From: Acidobacteriota bacterium | Lineage (GTDB): Bacteria > Acidobacteriota > Vicinamibacteria > Vicinamibacterales > UBA2999 | Assembly (NCBI GenBank): GCA_020851835.1 | Contig: JADZBZ010000370.1 | Span: forward strand, 1 to 9,424 | DNA length: 9,424 nt | Direction: 5' to 3' | Shown: one piece after another, positions 1-8,417 of the stretch | Layout: every line of letters starts with the position of its first letter | Position numbering within the stretch: position 1 is the stretch's first letter | The notes under the pieces: generated by a model | What the model saw: the letters and a program-made list of their open reading frames with translations, nothing else | Told to the model about the DNA's origin: nothing | Databases searched by the model: none | Position numbers and translations under genes: made by a program

Positions 1-74
1 CCGTCGTGCACGGCTGACCACCGATTCGGGCTCGCCGCACCCACCCTCGCCTTTCCTCTACAATTCCTCTCACC
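1..74. other. Left-edge region upstream of the topoisomerase gene
   Basis: This short stretch contains no complete gene. One frame reads open from the left edge to a TGA at 15-17, so the first bases could be the end of an upstream same-strand gene, but five codons are too few to judge. The last 25 bases before the topoisomerase start are pyrimidine-rich and contain no purine-rich Shine-Dalgarno sequence. Confidence 0.3.
59..64 (+). promoter_or_regulatory. Candidate -10 box (TACAAT)
   Basis: TACAAT matches the sigma-70 consensus TATAAT at five of six positions and stands out as an AT-rich spot in a GC-rich leader. No convincing -35 box lies 16-18 bases upstream. If used, transcription would begin around 71-72 and leave a nearly leaderless message for the TTG start at 75. 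A chance match is quite possible. Confidence 0.25.
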
Positions 75-1979
<1,905 letters not shown>

Positions 1980-2018
1980 TGACGGGAGCGCGACACGCAC
2001 CCGAGGCATCGCGCCGTC

Positions 2019-2058
2019 CCGCACCCGCGGGTCGCCCTGGCGGCCCGGGCGGGTGCGG
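2019..2058 (+). terminator. GC-rich hairpin after parE, possible terminator
   Basis: A perfect 10-base inverted repeat (2019-2028 with 2049-2058) encloses a further six-pair stem (2029-2034 with 2041-2046, including one G-T pair), with a two-base bulge and a six-base loop. It begins 39 bases after the parE stop codon. No T-tract follows, so it is not a canonical intrinsic terminator. It could instead protect the 3' end of the message, or influence the promoter that seems to abut it. An extra copy of CGCACCCG at 1996-2003 could compete for pairing with the right arm. Confidence 0.4.
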
Positions 2059-2064
2059 TAGAAT
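2059..2064 (+). promoter_or_regulatory. Candidate -10 box (TAGAAT) for the MATE gene
   Basis: TAGAAT matches the sigma-70 -10 consensus at five of six positions and sits 38 bases before the transporter's ATG, which would leave a leader of about 30 bases. The expected -35 region falls inside the GC hairpin and has no recognisable TTGACA-like sequence. The call therefore rests on the -10 box and its position alone. Confidence 0.35.
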
Positions 2065-2102
2065 CGCAAGTCCGGTCCTGATTCAAGCTCAGCCCTCCCC
2101 TT

Positions 2103-3512
2103 ATGGCCGACGCGGCGCAGGCAGCACGGAAGGCGCACACTCCGTACGACCGTTCCATCATCGAAGGTCCCATCGGCCCCGCCGTCTGGAAACTCGCGTG
2201 GCCCACCATGCTCCAGAACGTGGTGGCAGGCCTGCAGGGCGTGGTGGATCACATCCTGGTCGGCAACCTCATCGGGTACACCGCCAACGCCGCCATCGGC
2301 ATCAGCTGGCAGATTTTCCTGGTCGTAATCGTCTTCATGGCCTCGCTCTTCACCGGGCAGGCCGTGCTGGTGGCGCGCTTTGCCGGACAGGGCGAGACAG
2401 ACAAGGTGAACCGCACGGTCTACCAGGCGTTTCTAACCGCCGTGGCCATGTTCGTGCTGCTGATGGCGCCCTTCGGCTACTTCGCGGCCCCGCACCTGCT
2501 CGACCTGGTGAATCCGGCGCCCGAGGTGAAGGCCCAGGCGCTGCCGTTCCTCCGCATCAACTTCGTCTTCTCCATCGGCATGATGTTGTTCTTCATGCTC
2601 AGCTCGGCGCTCCGCGCGGCCGGCGACGCGAAGACGCCGCTCCGGCTTGGCGTGATGATGACGGTGCTGAACCTGGTCCTGAACCTCATCCTGATTCCCA
2701 GGTTCGGGACGACCGGTTCGGCCATGGGCACCGTGACCTCGTCGGGGATCGTCAGCGCCGTGGCGCTGTATCTCTTCTTCAAGGGGAAGCTGGTGGTGCG
2801 CTTCTCGCGCCACATGGACTTCCGACCCGACTGGGTGGTCATCAGGTCGCTGTTCCGCTTCGGACTGCCGACCGGCGTGCAGGGGATTGCGATGAACATG
2901 GCCGGGGTCATGCTGCTGCGCTTCATCGGTGGTCTCGAGCACAGCGCGGCCGCCCAGGCCGCGTTCGCGATCGGGTACACCGAACTCTTCTCGCTCATCA
3001 CCTGGACGTCGGTGGGCCTGATGGGCGCCGCGGCGACGGTGGCCGGGCAGAACCTGGGCGCGTCGCATCCCGAGCGTGCCATTCAGGGCGTACACGTCGC
3101 GTCCCGCATCGGCTTGTGGGTGGCGGCGGCGGTTGGACTCGCCTTCGTCATCGCCCCGCACTTCCTGCTGCGCCTCTTCGGCGCGACCGAGGCCGAAGTG
3201 GCGCGCGTGGGCGAGCAGCTCCTGCAGTATCTCGCCGTCTCGGGCTTCTTCATCACCGTGGCCCTCACCTATACGGGAGGTCTCCAGGGTACCGGCGACA
3301 CCCGCAGCCCGCTCTACATCACCCTGGCCTCCCAGATTTTCGTCCCCATCGGCATGTGTCTGACGATTGAGTCGATGCGGCCCCTGCTGGCGACCGACAT
3401 CTGGCTTGCCATCGTGTTGGGCCACTTCACGCGGGCGGCGCTCACCGTCCTCCGCTTCCGGCAGGGGCGGTGGCGCCACATCAAGGTGGAGATCGAGGGG
3501 GCGAGGGCGTAG
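2103..3512 (+). CDS. MATE family efflux transporter
   Basis: This is an inner-membrane multidrug and toxin extrusion protein, expected to export cationic or aromatic compounds in exchange for Na+ or H+. At 469 residues it has the normal MATE length. About twelve hydrophobic segments are visible, roughly at 27-48, 62-94, 108-131, 145-168, 183-200, 207-227, 246-270, 285-305, 330-355, 372-395, 402-424 and 432-452. The two pseudo-symmetric halves show clearly: AAGDAKTPL (172-180) in the first is mirrored by GTGDTRSPL (396-404) in the second, each leading into the next helix. Other family-like stretches are LVGNLIG (52-58) and VAGQNLG (313-319). The ATG at 2103 leaves a 26-residue cytoplasmic tail before helix 1, and the next in-frame Met lies inside that helix. 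No Shine-Dalgarno sequence precedes it; the bases just upstream are pyrimidine-rich. Substrate and coupling ion cannot be read from the sequence. The P5C dehydrogenase follows 89 bases downstream on the same strand, so co-transcription is plausible. Confidence 0.95.
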   Translation: MADAAQAARKAHTPYDRSIIEGPIGPAVWKLAWPTMLQNVVAGLQGVVDHILVGNLIGYTANAAIGISWQIFLVVIVFMASLFTGQAVLVARFAGQGETDKVNRTVYQAFLTAVAMFVLLMAPFGYFAAPHLLDLVNPAPEVKAQALPFLRINFVFSIGMMLFFMLSSALRAAGDAKTPLRLGVMMTVLNLVLNLILIPRFGTTGSAMGTVTSSGIVSAVALYLFFKGKLVVRFSRHMDFRPDWVVIRSLFRFGLPTGVQGIAMNMAGVMLLRFIGGLEHSAAAQAAFAIGYTELFSLITWTSVGLMGAAATVAGQNLGASHPERAIQGVHVASRIGLWVAAAVGLAFVIAPHFLLRLFGATEAEVARVGEQLLQYLAVSGFFITVALTYTGGLQGTGDTRSPLYITLASQIFVPIGMCLTIESMRPLLATDIWLAIVLGHFTRAALTVLRFRQGRWRHIKVEIEGARA

Positions 3513-3524
3513 GGGAGGTGCCGC

Positions 3525-3590
3525 ATGCCGAGTCGGGCGCGTGTCTGGAGCCGTGCCGCCGTCCGAGTGCCGCAATACCGTGAATCGTGA
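3525..3590 (+). CDS. Possible 21-residue leader peptide or small protein
   Basis: This 21-codon ORF begins with ATG and ends with TGA. It is preceded by GGGGAGGTG (3512-3520), whose GGAGG core lies six bases from the ATG and is the best Shine-Dalgarno sequence in the window. That site cannot serve the P5C dehydrogenase, because its frame is closed by a TGA at 3581-3583. The peptide has five arginines, one tryptophan, one tyrosine and no hydrophobic segment; I recognise no family. The transporter's stop codon overlaps the start of this Shine-Dalgarno, and this ORF's own stop lies 11 bases before the next gene's ATG. The arrangement would therefore allow translational coupling along the three frames. 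There is no run of one amino acid that would mark classical attenuation. It may also be a chance ORF. Confidence 0.3.
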   Translation: MPSRARVWSRAAVRVPQYRES

Positions 3591-3592
3591 GA

Positions 3593-3597
3593 GAGGT
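3593..3597 (+). promoter_or_regulatory. Ribosome binding site deciding the pruA start
   Basis: GAGGT within GAGAGAGGT lies about five bases from the ATG at 3602. This supports that ATG over the in-frame GTG at 3587, which lies upstream of the site and has no ribosome binding site of its own. The site begins just past the stop codon of the small upstream ORF. Confidence 0.6.
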
Positions 3598-3601
3598 AGC
3601 C

Positions 3602-5236
3602 ATGTCCGACGTCCTTGCCGCCCGGCGCAGTGTTCCTGTGCCGCAGAACGACCCGAATCTGTCCTATCGCCCGGGATCGCCCGAGCGTGCCGAACTCAAG
3701 GCCCGGCTGTCGGCCATGGCAGCCGAGGTCATCGATATCCCCGTCATCATCGGCGGCCGCGAATATCGCACCGGCTTGACCGGCACGGCCGTCATGCCCC
3801 ACAAGCACGGGCACGTGCTGGCGAAGTGGCACAAGGCCACGCCGGAGCTGGTGCAGCAGGCGGTGGCCGCGGCGCTCGAGGCCCGGCGCGAGTGGGCGAG
3901 CTGGTCGTTCGAGGACCGTGCGGCCGTGTTTCTCCGGGCCGCGGAACTGCTGGCGACCACTTGGCGGCAGACGCTCAATGCCGCCACCATGCTCGGCCAG
4001 TCGAAGACGGCGTTCCAGGCCGAGATCGACGCGGCGTCCGAGCTGGTGGATTTCTGGCGCTTCAACCCGTACTTCGCCCAGGAATTGATGGCGGAGCAGC
4101 CCACCAGCTCGCACGGGTTCTGGAACCAGATGGAATACCGGCCGCTCGAGGGTTTCGTGTACGCCGTCACGCCCTTCAACTTCACGGCGATTGGCGGCAA
4201 CCTGCCGGGCGCCCCGGCCCTGATGGGCTGCACCGTGGTCTGGAAGCCGGCGGCCACGGCCGTTCTCGCCAACTACTACACCTACAAGCTGCTCGAGGCG
4301 GCCGGCCTGCCGCCGGGCGTCATCAACTTCGTCCCCGGCGACCCGGTCGCCATCTCGAACGCGGTGCTGGACCATCCCGAGCTGGGCGGCGTGCACTTCA
4401 CCGGCAGCACGGCCGTGTTCAACGGCATGTGGCAGCGGGTCGGACAGAACCTGGGCCGCTACCGCAGCTACCCGCGCATGGTGGGTGAAACCGGCGGCAA
4501 GGACTTCATCGTCATGCACCCGTCGGCCGATCCGCAGGAGGTGGCGGTGGCCGCCGTCCGGGGCGCCTTCGAGTTCCAGGGCCAGAAGTGCTCGGCCGCC
4601 AGCCGGATGTACGTGCCGAAATCGCAGTGGGCCGACGTGCGCGATCGTATGGCCGCCATGATGAAGGACATGAAGATGGGTGACGTCCGCGATTTCCGCA
4701 ACTTCCTGGGCGCGGTCATCGATCAGAAGGCGTTCACCAAGATCAGCGGCTACGTCGAGGACGCCAGGAAGAACGCCCGGGTCGTCCAGGGGGGCGGCTG
4801 TCACGGCAGCGAGGGATACTTCATCGAGCCGACGCTGGTCGAGACGGCGGATCCGGGCTATCGCCTGCTGTGCGAGGAGATTTTCGGCCCCGTGCTCACG
4901 GTGCACGCCTACGACGACGCAAAGTTCCGCGAGATCCTCGATGTGGTGGACCGCACGTCCCCGTACGCGCTCACCGGGTCGATCTTTGCGCGCGACCGCG
5001 CGGCCGTCCGCGAGGCGACGTCCGTGCTGCGTCACGCCGCCGGCAATTTCTACATCAACGATAAGCCCACGGGAGCGGTCGTGGGGCAGCAGCCGTTTGG
5101 CGGCGCTCGCCACAGCGGCACCAACGACAAGGCCGGCTCGAAGATGAATTTGCTCCGGTGGGTATCGGCGCGGACCATCAAGGAGACGTTCTCGCCGCCC
5201 GCCGAACACGGCTATCCGTTCATGACGGAGGAATAG
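3602..5236 (+). CDS. pruA: L-glutamate gamma-semialdehyde dehydrogenase (1-pyrroline-5-carboxylate dehydrogenase)
   Basis: This enzyme oxidises L-glutamate gamma-semialdehyde, the open form of pyrroline-5-carboxylate, to glutamate with NAD+. It is the second step of proline degradation and also serves ornithine and arginine catabolism; it is cytoplasmic. The 544-residue protein follows the aldehyde dehydrogenase superfamily from end to end. Visible motifs are PFNF (191-194, Asn193 stabilising the oxyanion), FTGST (266-270, cofactor site), VGETGGKD (294-301, Glu296 as general base), GQKCSA (327-332, catalytic Cys330), EEIFGPVL (425-432) and PFGGARHSGTNDKAG (498-512). The N-terminal extension and the ending LLRW...IKETF resemble the ALDH4A1-type single-function P5C dehydrogenase, not the C-terminal half of bifunctional PutA. 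The start at 3602 is chosen because of the Shine-Dalgarno immediately upstream. No proline dehydrogenase lies in the window. It may be read from the transporter's transcript. Confidence 0.95.
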   Translation: MSDVLAARRSVPVPQNDPNLSYRPGSPERAELKARLSAMAAEVIDIPVIIGGREYRTGLTGTAVMPHKHGHVLAKWHKATPELVQQAVAAALEARREWASWSFEDRAAVFLRAAELLATTWRQTLNAATMLGQSKTAFQAEIDAASELVDFWRFNPYFAQELMAEQPTSSHGFWNQMEYRPLEGFVYAVTPFNFTAIGGNLPGAPALMGCTVVWKPAATAVLANYYTYKLLEAAGLPPGVINFVPGDPVAISNAVLDHPELGGVHFTGSTAVFNGMWQRVGQNLGRYRSYPRMVGETGGKDFIVMHPSADPQEVAVAAVRGAFEFQGQKCSAASRMYVPKSQWADVRDRMAAMMKDMKMGDVRDFRNFLGAVIDQKAFTKISGYVEDARKNARVVQGGGCHGSEGYFIEPTLVETADPGYRLLCEEIFGPVLTVHAYDDAKFREILDVVDRTSPYALTGSIFARDRAAVREATSVLRHAAGNFYINDKPTGAVVGQQPFGGARHSGTNDKAGSKMNLLRWVSARTIKETFSPPAEHGYPFMTEE

Positions 5237-5250
5237 GTCCGGGATGGAGA

Positions 5251-5301
5251 GATTGGGGACCAGGTAGGTCTTGAAAGGCCACCTGGTCCCCAACCCCAAT
5301 C
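5251..5301. repeat. Long bulged palindrome between convergent genes (terminator or REP-like element)
   Basis: A perfect 13-base inverted repeat (5253-5265 with 5281-5293) continues, after one bulged A at 5266, into five more pairs (5267-5271 with 5276-5280, one of them G-T) closed by a TGAA loop. The right arm ends in a tandem duplication CCCCAA-CCCCAA (5288-5299) followed by TC. The left arm GATTGGGG (5251-5258) can therefore also pair with CCCCAATC at 5294-5301. The element fills most of the gap between the stops of the P5C dehydrogenase and the TonB-dependent receptor, so it could end transcription from both sides, although neither flank has a T-tract. Its size and shape also fit a dispersed palindromic repeat of the REP type. 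The other copies that would prove this cannot be seen here. Confidence 0.55.
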
Positions 5302-5302
5302 A

Positions 5303-8236
5303 TCAGAACTGGTAACGCACGCCCAACTGCGCCTGGCGTGGGAAGCCGCCGCCGCCGCGCAGATTGGTGAGAACCAGGAACGTTGCCGGGATGCGCCGGT
5401 CGCCGGACGGGTTGTCGAAGTTGGCGCGGTTGGTCACGTTGAAGATATCCAGGAAGATGTTCAAGGCCTGGCTCCCCCGGGTCCGCACGTGCCAGCCGGC
5501 GCGTATGTCGAGCTGGGAGTAGTCGGGGCCATACGCGCCGTTGCGCCCTCCGTCGTTCTTTACGTCGGTCAGCGCGTTCAGGGCGCTGCCGCTGTAGGTG
5601 CCAGCCGGCAGCGGGTCGAACAGCTCGCCGTTCTGATTCGCATCGATGCTGGTGTCGTGGATCGTGAAGGGCGCGCCGGTCATGTAGCGCAGGGTGGCCG
5701 AGACGGTGGCCCCCAGCGTCTTCGGGATGTCCACCTGGCCGCTCAGGGCCAGAATGTGGCGGCGATCGACCTGGCTCGGGGCGTACCACTCGCCGAGCTT
5801 CAAGTCGGTCTGGGTTTGGAAGAGGTTCTTGTCGGCCTGGTTCTCTGCGGTTCCGCGCGAGTAGCCCAGCGAGTACGAAACGCGCCCGGACCAGTTGTTC
5901 GCCATCCGCTTTTCGAGCTGCAGGTTGAGCGCGTCGTAGTTGTTCTCGCCGCTGTTCTCCATCACCCACACCTGCTGGCTGTAGGGTTCACCCAGCACGC
6001 CGAAGGCATCCAGCCGGGTGATGGGGCCCGTGCGCGAGGTGTTCGCCCGCAGCATCGGATTGAGATTGCGCGCCAGGAACAGGTCGCGATTGGCCGAGTG
6101 CACGTAGTCGGCGCTGACGGCCATCGAGGTACCAATCTGACGCGTGTAGCCCACGGTCAACTGGTGGGCGTAGGGTGTCTGGCGATTGGGCGAATCGAAA
6201 ATCACCACCCCACGGTTCCGGACCAGTGTGCCCGGCGGGTACAGCGAATGGAGCAGCGCCGTGTTGATGAACGGGCCGTTGGCGAGGAACGGATCCGTTG
6301 GGAACTGCCCGCGACTCGGACCCGGGTCGGCGGCATCGTTGGGGAACTGGACGACGGCCGACGAAGTGAACTTCGAGAACTCGAGGACGTCGTCGATGGC
6401 CCCGAGAATCGTGCGGTTGTAGAAGATGCCGTAGCCGGCGCGAACCACGGACCGGTTCTGCTCGTCGAGGGCGCGGGTGAACCCGACCCGAGGCGCGATG
6501 TTGTTCTTGTCCACGGGATAGTCCGCGCCGCTCCCGAACAGGGGATTGTCGGCGTTGTCGAGCGGGATCACCTCGAGGTCGTAGCGGAGACCGAGGCTGA
6601 ACGTGTTGCGGCCCACCCGCCACTTGTCCTGCGCGAAGAGTTCCACCGTGTGGTTGTCGATGAACTCCTTGAAGGTGTCGGGCGCGCGAATAGTGAGGCG
6701 CTCCGGGTACGTCCGGGGATTGGTCGGGTCGAACGCCAGGTCCGTGTTGAAGCGGAACGTGCCGTTCCGGTTGATCTGCGACTCGCGCCTGAGCTCGGTG
6801 TAGTTGTAGCGGGCCCCGACCTTCAGCTCGTGGTCGCCGCGCTTGCCGGGGATGAACCAGGAGAAGTCGTCCTCGATCTGCCAGTTCGAGTCCCACGGTC
6901 CTTGCAGTTCGGTGCTGGCCTGGCCCAGGAAGCTCAGGTGGTCGAGCTGCGGCGGACACAGCGACTGGTCCTGCACGGCCTCTTCGCCCTGCGCGCGGGC
7001 GCAGGTATTGGCGTGCCACCAGTGCTCCCAGGTCCGGGCCAGCCGGACCGTGTTCACGCGTGAGTTGCCCAGGACGCTCGTCAGCGTGAACACCGCCGTC
7101 TGGTCGATGTCGGTCTCGTCCGCGAATGACTCGACGGTCTGGCGCGTGCCCACCACCGGAAACTGCGGCGCGGTCTCGCGCAGCCACCGGACCGCCCACG
7201 TGTGGTTACCCGTGAGCTGGTGGTCGAAGCGGATCAAGGTGTTCCAGTTGGAGCGCTCCTCCACCACCGAGAAGTCGTATTCCGGCCGAGTCGGAAACAC
7301 CCGCGACCGGTTGGGATTGTCGACCTGCCGCTCGAGACTGAAGAAGAAGTGTGCCTTGTTCTTGACGATCGGGCCGCCGACGACTCCGCCCCACTCACGC
7401 TTGGTCGTCTGGGGCTTCGGCAGGCCCCCTTGCTTGACGAAGAAGTCTTTCGACGTCAGCTTGTTGCTGGCCGCGTAGCCGAACACCACGCCGCGGAAGT
7501 CGTTGGTGCCGGACTTGGTGACCGCATTGACCACGGCGCCGCTGGCGCGCCCGAACTCGGCGTCGTACATGCTGACGACAACCTGGAACTCCTGGATGGC
7601 CTCGAGGGGCGTGCGAACCTGCGCGCCCGCGCTCGTGCCCAGCGCATCGTCGGCGTTGTAGCCGCCATCTACCGAGACGTTGGTGTTCTGCGCCGTCTGG
7701 CCACCCGCCACGATGGTGTCGTTCCCCATCTGGTTGGACGGCGTGAACTGGACGCCGGGCAACAGGGCCACCGCGGCGAAGTAGTTGCGGTTGATGGCTG
7801 GCAGCGTGGACAGTTCGACCGTGCCGATGTTGCCGCCCACGCGCGTGCTCGTCGTGTCCACCAGCGGCGATTGCCCGGTCACTTCAACCGTCTCCGTGAC
7901 GCCGCCAAGCTTCAGGCTGAGGTCGACGTTCATGGTGTTGCCCACCTGGAGGACCAGGCCGGATCGCTCGAGCGGCGCGAACCCTTCCAGCTTGGCGCTC
8001 ACCTTGTAGCGCCCCGGGACGAGTTGCCCCACGAAGTAGCTGCCTGACTGGCCGCTCACCACCTCGCGGTAAACTCCGGTGTCCTCGTTGGTGACGAGCA
8101 CGGCGACGCCGGGTAACACGGCGCCTTGTTCATCGGTAACCTTCCCGCTGAGTTGCGCCGTACCCTGCTGAGCGAGCAGGGTTACCGGCGCCCAGGACAA
8201 GACGGCCAACACCAGACCCAGTCGAATGCTGCGCAT
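5303..8236 (-). CDS. TonB-dependent outer-membrane receptor with N-terminal carboxypeptidase-regulatory-like domain (Oar-like)
   Basis: This is an outer-membrane transporter or receptor energised by TonB-ExbBD; its ligand is unknown. The 977 residues begin with a Sec signal peptide (hydrophobic core about 6-20, likely cleavage after the LLA ending at residue 22). A carboxypeptidase-regulatory-like beta-sandwich follows (about 27-110; GKVTDEQGAVLPGV near 31-44, GRYKVSAKLEGF near 75-86). TETVEVTG (114-121) resembles a TonB box. The plug domain (about 122-245) contains NVSVDGGYN and YDAEFGRASGAVVNAVTKSG. The remainder is a beta-barrel ending in RYQF, with the terminal aromatic residue typical of BAM-inserted barrels. 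The only two cysteines, Cys412 and Cys427, lie close together in a probable surface loop and could form a disulfide. GGAGG sits four bases before the ATG, and two TGA codons stand in tandem at the end. This architecture is characteristic of Acidobacteriota, where many paralogues exist and are often thought to handle glycans or peptides. No SusD-like partner is present. Confidence 0.93.
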   Translation of the reverse strand: MRSIRLGLVLAVLSWAPVTLLAQQGTAQLSGKVTDEQGAVLPGVAVLVTNEDTGVYREVVSGQSGSYFVGQLVPGRYKVSAKLEGFAPLERSGLVLQVGNTMNVDLSLKLGGVTETVEVTGQSPLVDTTSTRVGGNIGTVELSTLPAINRNYFAAVALLPGVQFTPSNQMGNDTIVAGGQTAQNTNVSVDGGYNADDALGTSAGAQVRTPLEAIQEFQVVVSMYDAEFGRASGAVVNAVTKSGTNDFRGVVFGYAASNKLTSKDFFVKQGGLPKPQTTKREWGGVVGGPIVKNKAHFFFSLERQVDNPNRSRVFPTRPEYDFSVVEERSNWNTLIRFDHQLTGNHTWAVRWLRETAPQFPVVGTRQTVESFADETDIDQTAVFTLTSVLGNSRVNTVRLARTWEHWWHANTCARAQGEEAVQDQSLCPPQLDHLSFLGQASTELQGPWDSNWQIEDDFSWFIPGKRGDHELKVGARYNYTELRRESQINRNGTFRFNTDLAFDPTNPRTYPERLTIRAPDTFKEFIDNHTVELFAQDKWRVGRNTFSLGLRYDLEVIPLDNADNPLFGSGADYPVDKNNIAPRVGFTRALDEQNRSVVRAGYGIFYNRTILGAIDDVLEFSKFTSSAVVQFPNDAADPGPSRGQFPTDPFLANGPFINTALLHSLYPPGTLVRNRGVVIFDSPNRQTPYAHQLTVGYTRQIGTSMAVSADYVHSANRDLFLARNLNPMLRANTSRTGPITRLDAFGVLGEPYSQQVWVMENSGENNYDALNLQLEKRMANNWSGRVSYSLGYSRGTAENQADKNLFQTQTDLKLGEWYAPSQVDRRHILALSGQVDIPKTLGATVSATLRYMTGAPFTIHDTSIDANQNGELFDPLPAGTYSGSALNALTDVKNDGGRNGAYGPDYSQLDIRAGWHVRTRGSQALNIFLDIFNVTNRANFDNPSGDRRIPATFLVLTNLRGGGGFPRQAQLGVRYQF

Positions 8237-8240
8237 ACTG

Positions 8241-8245
8241 CCTCC
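8241..8245 (-). promoter_or_regulatory. Ribosome binding site of the TonB-dependent receptor gene
   Basis: On the minus strand AGGGAGG precedes the ATG at 8236, with the GGAGG core four bases away. It fixes the start so that a well-formed signal peptide follows directly. Confidence 0.7.
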
Positions 8246-8358
8246 CTGACGGACGAACCAAACCAGGTACGACGATGAGAGCGCAAGACAAAATTTGACG
8301 AACCGCTGAGGATCCGGCCAACGGGCGCGGGGGCGAACGCGGCGCCATTAGACTACGG

Positions 8359-8387
8359 TTGCATCCAGGAATCAATTGGCCGATACT
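8359..8387 (+). promoter_or_regulatory. Weak candidate sigma-70 promoter for the FMN dehydrogenase
   Basis: TTGCAT (8359-8364) and GATACT (8382-8387) are separated by 17 bases, matching the -35 and -10 consensus at three and four of six positions. Transcription would start near 8394, giving a leader of about 24 bases that includes the Shine-Dalgarno AAGGA at 8405-8409, eight bases before the ATG. The spacing is good but the match is weak. Confidence 0.25.
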
Positions 8388-8417
8388 GGCGCCCCAATCA
8401 CCTCAAGGACGGAGCGT

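Larger units (their letters stand above)
8237..8417. other. Divergent intergenic region between the receptor and the FMN dehydrogenase
   Basis: These 181 bases separate two divergent genes and must hold both promoters unless one is read from elsewhere. An AT-rich patch, CAAAATTTG at 8289-8297, stands out. No convincing -10/-35 pair for the minus-strand gene was found. GGCGCC occurs near 8341 and 8388, but there is no clear operator palindrome. No small ORF with a good ribosome binding site was noted. Confidence 0.5.

Noticed and set aside
2433..3575. 380-codon minus-strand ORF antisense to the MATE gene
   Set aside because: Its product is a charged His/Arg/Glu-rich sequence without domains, and the sense strand encodes a clear membrane transporter.
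3587..3589. In-frame GTG as an earlier start for the P5C dehydrogenase
   Set aside because: It would add only five residues, and the Shine-Dalgarno at 3593-3597 lies downstream of it and at the right distance from the ATG at 3602.
5253..5293. Canonical intrinsic terminator
   Set aside because: The stem is strong enough, but neither strand has the T-run that should follow, so it was listed as a repeat with a possible terminator role.
3314..5299. 661-codon minus-strand ORF antisense to pruA and the end of the MATE gene
   Set aside because: Its product is rich in Arg, Gly, His and Ala with no domain order, while the plus strand encodes a complete aldehyde dehydrogenase with all catalytic residues. 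Long antisense frames are expected from G/C-biased codon third positions.
5489..7063. 524-codon plus-strand ORF antisense to the TonB receptor
   Set aside because: It is a composition-driven shadow: the minus strand holds a full-length receptor with signal peptide, plug and barrel, and the antisense product resembles nothing.
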